From Blautia sp. (GTDB taxonomy: Bacteria > Bacillota > Clostridia > Lachnospirales > Lachnospiraceae), in NCBI GenBank assembly GCA_017475035.1, contig JAFVGK010000152.1, positions 109,812 to 173,811 of the forward strand: DNA of 64,000 bases. Reading direction: 5' to 3'. Both the position numbers and the translations under genes were made by a program. The notes beneath the pieces are model-generated. The model made no database searches. It was not told the origin of the DNA and saw only the letters and a list, made by a program, of their open reading frames with translations. Below are positions 61,627 to 64,000 of this stretch, piece by piece. How positions within the stretch are numbered: position 1 is the stretch's first letter; each line of letters opens with the position of its first letter.

Positions 61627-61712
61627 AATCCCGCTCCTTTTCTGCATAACATTCCGGCACCTGAATCATATTATGATTGCCTCGACAAATCCCTGATTCT
61701 ACGGACCCGATC
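61627..61712. other. Leader region of the GGDEF-EAL gene
   Basis: This is a short non-coding leader with the ribosome site AAAGGAGCG. Upstream lie repeats A and B. No promoter was firmly assigned. Confidence 0.4.
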
Positions 61713-61765
61713 TCATGCAAAAATGAGCGAGCTCATTTTCTGCATGACCTTTTGCCGCCCGAATC
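61713..61765. repeat. Palindromic dispersed repeat A, copy 3 (reverse orientation)
   Basis: TCATGCAAAAATGAGC (61713-61728) pairs with GCTCATTTTCTGCATGA (61731-61747) with one bulge. The outer part, read in reverse, is GATTCGGGCGGCAAAAGGTC, matching GATTCAGGCGGCAAAAGGTC at 2107-2126. Confidence 0.75.
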
Positions 61766-61833
61766 ATATTATACCCAACCTCGCGGAAAACATCAAGAAA
61801 ATTCAGTCTCTTCGCTGCCTTGCCCTTTTTGCT

Positions 61834-61918
61834 TACAATGATCATCATAAAACGGCATACCATCCGGATGACTGTCTATTGCCATCTCACATCGCGCTCC
61901 AGAGCAAAATATGTCTCC
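61834..61918. repeat. Dispersed repeat B, copy 3
   Basis: It begins TACAATGATCAT and ends CAAAATATGTCTCC like copies 1 and 2. ATCCGGATGACT and TCGCGCTCCA are shared in the middle; the ATTTTG box is changed. A further short relic (CTTCGGATGACGATTTTGCTGC, 61949-61970) follows. Confidence 0.7.
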
Positions 61919-62016
61919 CGTAACGAAGTTTTTATACGATGCTCAATTTCTTCGGATGACGATTTTGCTGCTTCGTCAGCCAGCCAGCCCGGACAAAGTC
62001 AGCCCCATCATACAGA

Positions 62017-62045
62017 TAGACATTTCTTTTTATTGGTGTTATAAT
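62017..62045 (+). promoter_or_regulatory. Sigma-A promoter of the PAP2 gene
   Basis: TAGACA (62017-62022), a 17-bp spacer and TATAAT (62040-62045) lie about 85 bases before the PAP2 start. Confidence 0.65.
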
Positions 62046-62128
62046 TTTCACAGTTTCCTATCCGTACTCCCGGATCAGATGCCGGATCAGGACACGGAAA
62101 AAACCAGAAAAGAAAAGGAGAATACTTT

Positions 62129-63073
62129 ATGGACATTCAGTATTTGCTTTGGCTGCAGGATTTTCGAAACAGCATCAATGATGCGCTCACTCCGTTTATG
62201 GAATGGGTATCCATGTTTGCGACGACGTATCTGATTCTGTTTGCGGTTTTCTACTATTGGAACAAGGACAAGAGAGACGGGCTGTATACTCTTGTCGCTT
62301 ATTATTTCTGCATGGTTTTTACGCCGCTGATCAAGCTGACGGCCTGTATCTATCGTCCGTGGATTCGTGACAGCCGCATTTTGCCGGCAGGCGACGCCAT
62401 CCGGACCGCCACGGGATATTCGTTCCCGAGCGGACACACGACGACAGCGGGACCGCTGGCCGGAGGCATGGCAGTCAACACATGGAAGAACAGGCGCACA
62501 AGAATCGTCTCCGTTATCTTTGTCCTGTTCATTCTGCTGACAGCTTTTTCCAGAAATTACCTTGGCGTACATACCCCGCAGGATGTCTGCGTGGCTCTTC
62601 TCATCAGCGTATTGAGTTTGTTCCTTGCAGGCAGGCTCTTTGCTTACCTGGATGAACATCCGGAAAAGGAAAATATGCTGCTGCTGTGCGGTTTGATTTT
62701 CTGCTGCCTGGCTCTTGTATATATCACCTTAAAGCCATATCCGATGACTCTGAATGAGGAAGGAAAGCTGATTGTAGATCCTCAGAAAATGATGAATGAC
62801 GGATACGGAGATCTGGGAAAGATGATCGGCTTTATCATCGCCCGTTTCGTTGAGAAGACCTGGGTGAAGTTCAAGCCCCTCAAGCAGGGATGGAAGAGCG
62901 TCCTGCTTTGCCTGATCGGTCTGATTCCGATGGTACTCCTGAAAAAATACTTCAGCCCGGTAATGACCGCCACATTTGGTTCTCATTGGGGAAAACTGTT
63001 TTTCTCCATCATCTATGCGTTCTATTATATAGCGCTGTACCCGGTTGTCCTGAAGCTCTTCGACAGAGAATGA
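62129..63073 (+). CDS. PAP2-family membrane phosphatase
   Basis: This 314-residue protein has six or so membrane helices and the three PAP2 motifs: the KLTACIYRP region near residue 71, FPSGHTTTAG near 98, and SRNYLGVHTPQD near 139. Catalytic histidines and the arginine are present. PAP2 enzymes remove phosphate from lipids such as phosphatidic acid or undecaprenyl diphosphate. The C-terminal membrane part beyond residue 200 is longer than in minimal members. The start follows AAAGGAG. The lone ABC ATPase gene follows after about 50 bases. Confidence 0.87.
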   Translation: MDIQYLLWLQDFRNSINDALTPFMEWVSMFATTYLILFAVFYYWNKDKRDGLYTLVAYYFCMVFTPLIKLTACIYRPWIRDSRILPAGDAIRTATGYSFPSGHTTTAGPLAGGMAVNTWKNRRTRIVSVIFVLFILLTAFSRNYLGVHTPQDVCVALLISVLSLFLAGRLFAYLDEHPEKENMLLLCGLIFCCLALVYITLKPYPMTLNEEGKLIVDPQKMMNDGYGDLGKMIGFIIARFVEKTWVKFKPLKQGWKSVLLCLIGLIPMVLLKKYFSPVMTATFGSHWGKLFFSIIYAFYYIALYPVVLKLFDRE

Positions 63074-63124
63074 AGATAATGAGTCAACGTACAAAACTCC
63101 GTTTTTAAGAGGAGGTACTCTGCA

Positions 63125-63706
63125 ATGACAATCTCGATGGAAGATATCACCCAGTCCTATGACGGAAAAGTTGTGGTGGACCATTTCAATCTGGACATAG
63201 AAGACAGAAAATCCTACGCACTGGTAGGACCGGCCGGATGCGGAAAAACCACGATATTGAAGATTTTCATGGGACAGATCAGACCGACAGGCGGAGCCGT
63301 CCATCGCATGGGCGACTATAAATACCCGACCCTGCAGAGCGGATATGTCTCGCAGGAGGGACAGCTGAACGAGAAAAAGAATGCGATATGGAATGTAAAA
63401 AAAGTATATCGCCGCACCTCCAAGGAGATGGTTGCAGAAGAACTGCACAGATTTTTGCCCGAAGAACGGCTGACCCTTCCTGTCAGCGAACTGACTCCGG
63501 GCGAACGTAAGCTGGTGGAAATCGTCAGGGCTTTTACCATCCCCGCTGATTTTCTTGTCATGGACGAGCCTTTTGAAGGCCTGTCGGAAGAGTCCATCCG
63601 CAAAGTCATAGCCTATATTCAGGAAAAGCAGGGAAGCCGTTCCCTGCTTATGGCCTCCAGGACGGAAGACCACCTTGACTTCGCGAGAATCATCCATCTT
63701 AAATAA
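63125..63706 (+). CDS. Short ABC-type ATPase with altered signature motif
   Basis: This 193-residue protein has Walker A GPAGCGKTTI and Walker B FLVMDEPFEGLS. At the signature position it reads ELTPGERKLVEI in place of LSGGQ. The switch histidine is not evident (LLMASRTEDH). It starts after AGAGGAGG, 51 bases past the PAP2 stop, and has no permease neighbour. It could be an import ATPase fragment, a lipid-transport (Mla/lolD-like) ATPase, or a regulatory paralogue. Confidence 0.75.
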   Translation: MTISMEDITQSYDGKVVVDHFNLDIEDRKSYALVGPAGCGKTTILKIFMGQIRPTGGAVHRMGDYKYPTLQSGYVSQEGQLNEKKNAIWNVKKVYRRTSKEMVAEELHRFLPEERLTLPVSELTPGERKLVEIVRAFTIPADFLVMDEPFEGLSEESIRKVIAYIQEKQGSRSLLMASRTEDHLDFARIIHLK

Positions 63707-63744
63707 AAAAAGACTTAAAATAAGAAAGAACCCGGAAACATAAA

Positions 63745-63812
63745 AAAGTACCCGGACGGCGAATATTCTCAGCTGTCATGCTGACCCTTGCCGTTTGGGT
63801 ACTTTTTTTTTG
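63745..63812. terminator. Terminator after the PAP2-ABC pair
   Basis: AAAGTACCCGGACGGC and GCCGTTTGGGTACTTT pair, with one or two mismatches, and a run of T follows. Confidence 0.8.
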
Positions 63813-63950
63813 CTGTCCCAATTGCCATGATAATCTGTTCCGTTCCGGCAATACACAAAGTATGGTTATAAATTATATTGAATATATTAAATTATAGCTG
63901 TTAATATGACTAAATATATGGTATAATAACCTCGTCAGGAGGTATCTGCC
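63813..63950 (+). promoter_or_regulatory. Promoter region of the IS607-type recombinase gene
   Basis: AT-rich DNA carries an extended -10, TGGTATAAT (63919-63927), with a weak -35 and the ribosome site CAGGAGG. A left end of the element may lie here, but none was defined. Confidence 0.5.
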
Positions 63951-64000
63951 ATGCGTTCCAAAGAGGTACTTAATCTTTTACGTGTTACCCGGCCTACGCT
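63951..64000 (+). CDS. N-terminus of an IS607-family serine recombinase (partial)
   Basis: The first 16 full codons read MRSKEVLNLLRVTRPT, the MerR-like DNA-binding start typical of IS607-type TnpA recombinases (compare KSKEVLKLLNISRPTL-type starts). A good ribosome site (AGGAGG) precedes it. The catalytic serine domain and any partner tnpB lie beyond the window. Confidence 0.6.
   Translation, partial: MRSKEVLNLLRVTRPT

Noticed and set aside
1-64000. tRNA, rRNA and known riboswitch classes
   Set aside because: I saw no cloverleaf with a TTCGANNC arm, no rRNA sequence, and no consensus of common riboswitches; a covariance-model scan could still find one.

Overview
The window looks like chromosomal DNA of an anaerobic, Gram-positive, gut-type member of the Clostridia (Lachnospiraceae-like; inferred from gene families and strong AGGAGG-type ribosome binding sites, not from a marker gene). 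No rRNA, tRNA or CRISPR array was seen. Most genes lie in minus-strand operons.

Region by region. 1-2.1 kb: the end of an acyl-carrier-protein-like gene, then a TAXI solute receptor with its DUF1850 partner but no TRAP permease. 2.2-12.5 kb (minus): a BASS-family symporter; an ABCG-like ATPase/permease pair whose permease carries seven regular ~27-residue repeats; a GrpB-family gene overlapping a Fic-like gene; and an operon of a STAS-kinase fusion followed by a heterodimeric ABC exporter with one degenerate ATP site. 12.8-14.1 kb: a 5'-truncated, frameshifted tctA pseudogene. 14.4-27.3 kb is accessory DNA: a Phd/VapC-type toxin-antitoxin pair, an AAA-ATPase/PD-(D/E)XK gene, a large leucine-rich-repeat surface protein, small unknown genes, a 16-codon remnant of a second ATPase gene, an Rpn-like nuclease with a heptad minisatellite, a transposase fragment, a NUDIX gene, and two tandem ParA ATPases with a SAP-like protein.

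27.4-45.8 kb is metabolic: a flavin reductase whose promoter sits between two related palindromes; a secreted GH3 enzyme fused to a probable zinc metallopeptidase; a plus-strand sugar pathway (DeoC-type aldolase, Gfo/Idh/MocA dehydrogenase, zinc alcohol dehydrogenase, FGGY kinase, fucose/arabinose-isomerase-like enzyme); and, converging on it, GH27, GH127 and a CUT1 sugar ABC transporter with a divergent AraC regulator. The two halves meet at a terminator near 37.4 kb and probably serve uptake and breakdown of plant-derived arabinose- or galactose-containing glycans.

45.8-64 kb: a truncated and an intact AAA-ATPase/nuclease gene, a MutT-like gene, four secreted proteins in a row, a fumarate-reductase-type operon lacking the histidine for covalent FAD and starting with a NapH-like ferredoxin membrane protein, a YunG-like gene, a GGDEF-GGDEF-EAL protein with a cysteine-rich linker, a PAP2 phosphatase, a lone ABC ATPase, and the first codons of an IS607-type recombinase.

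Two dispersed non-coding repeat families cut across these regions. One is an 87-bp element, with two copies 87% identical, that abuts the ribosome binding sites of unrelated minus-strand genes. The other is a palindrome built on AAAAGGTCATGCA. A 13-bp palindrome, GGGGTCTGACCCC, marks three joints in the accessory DNA.
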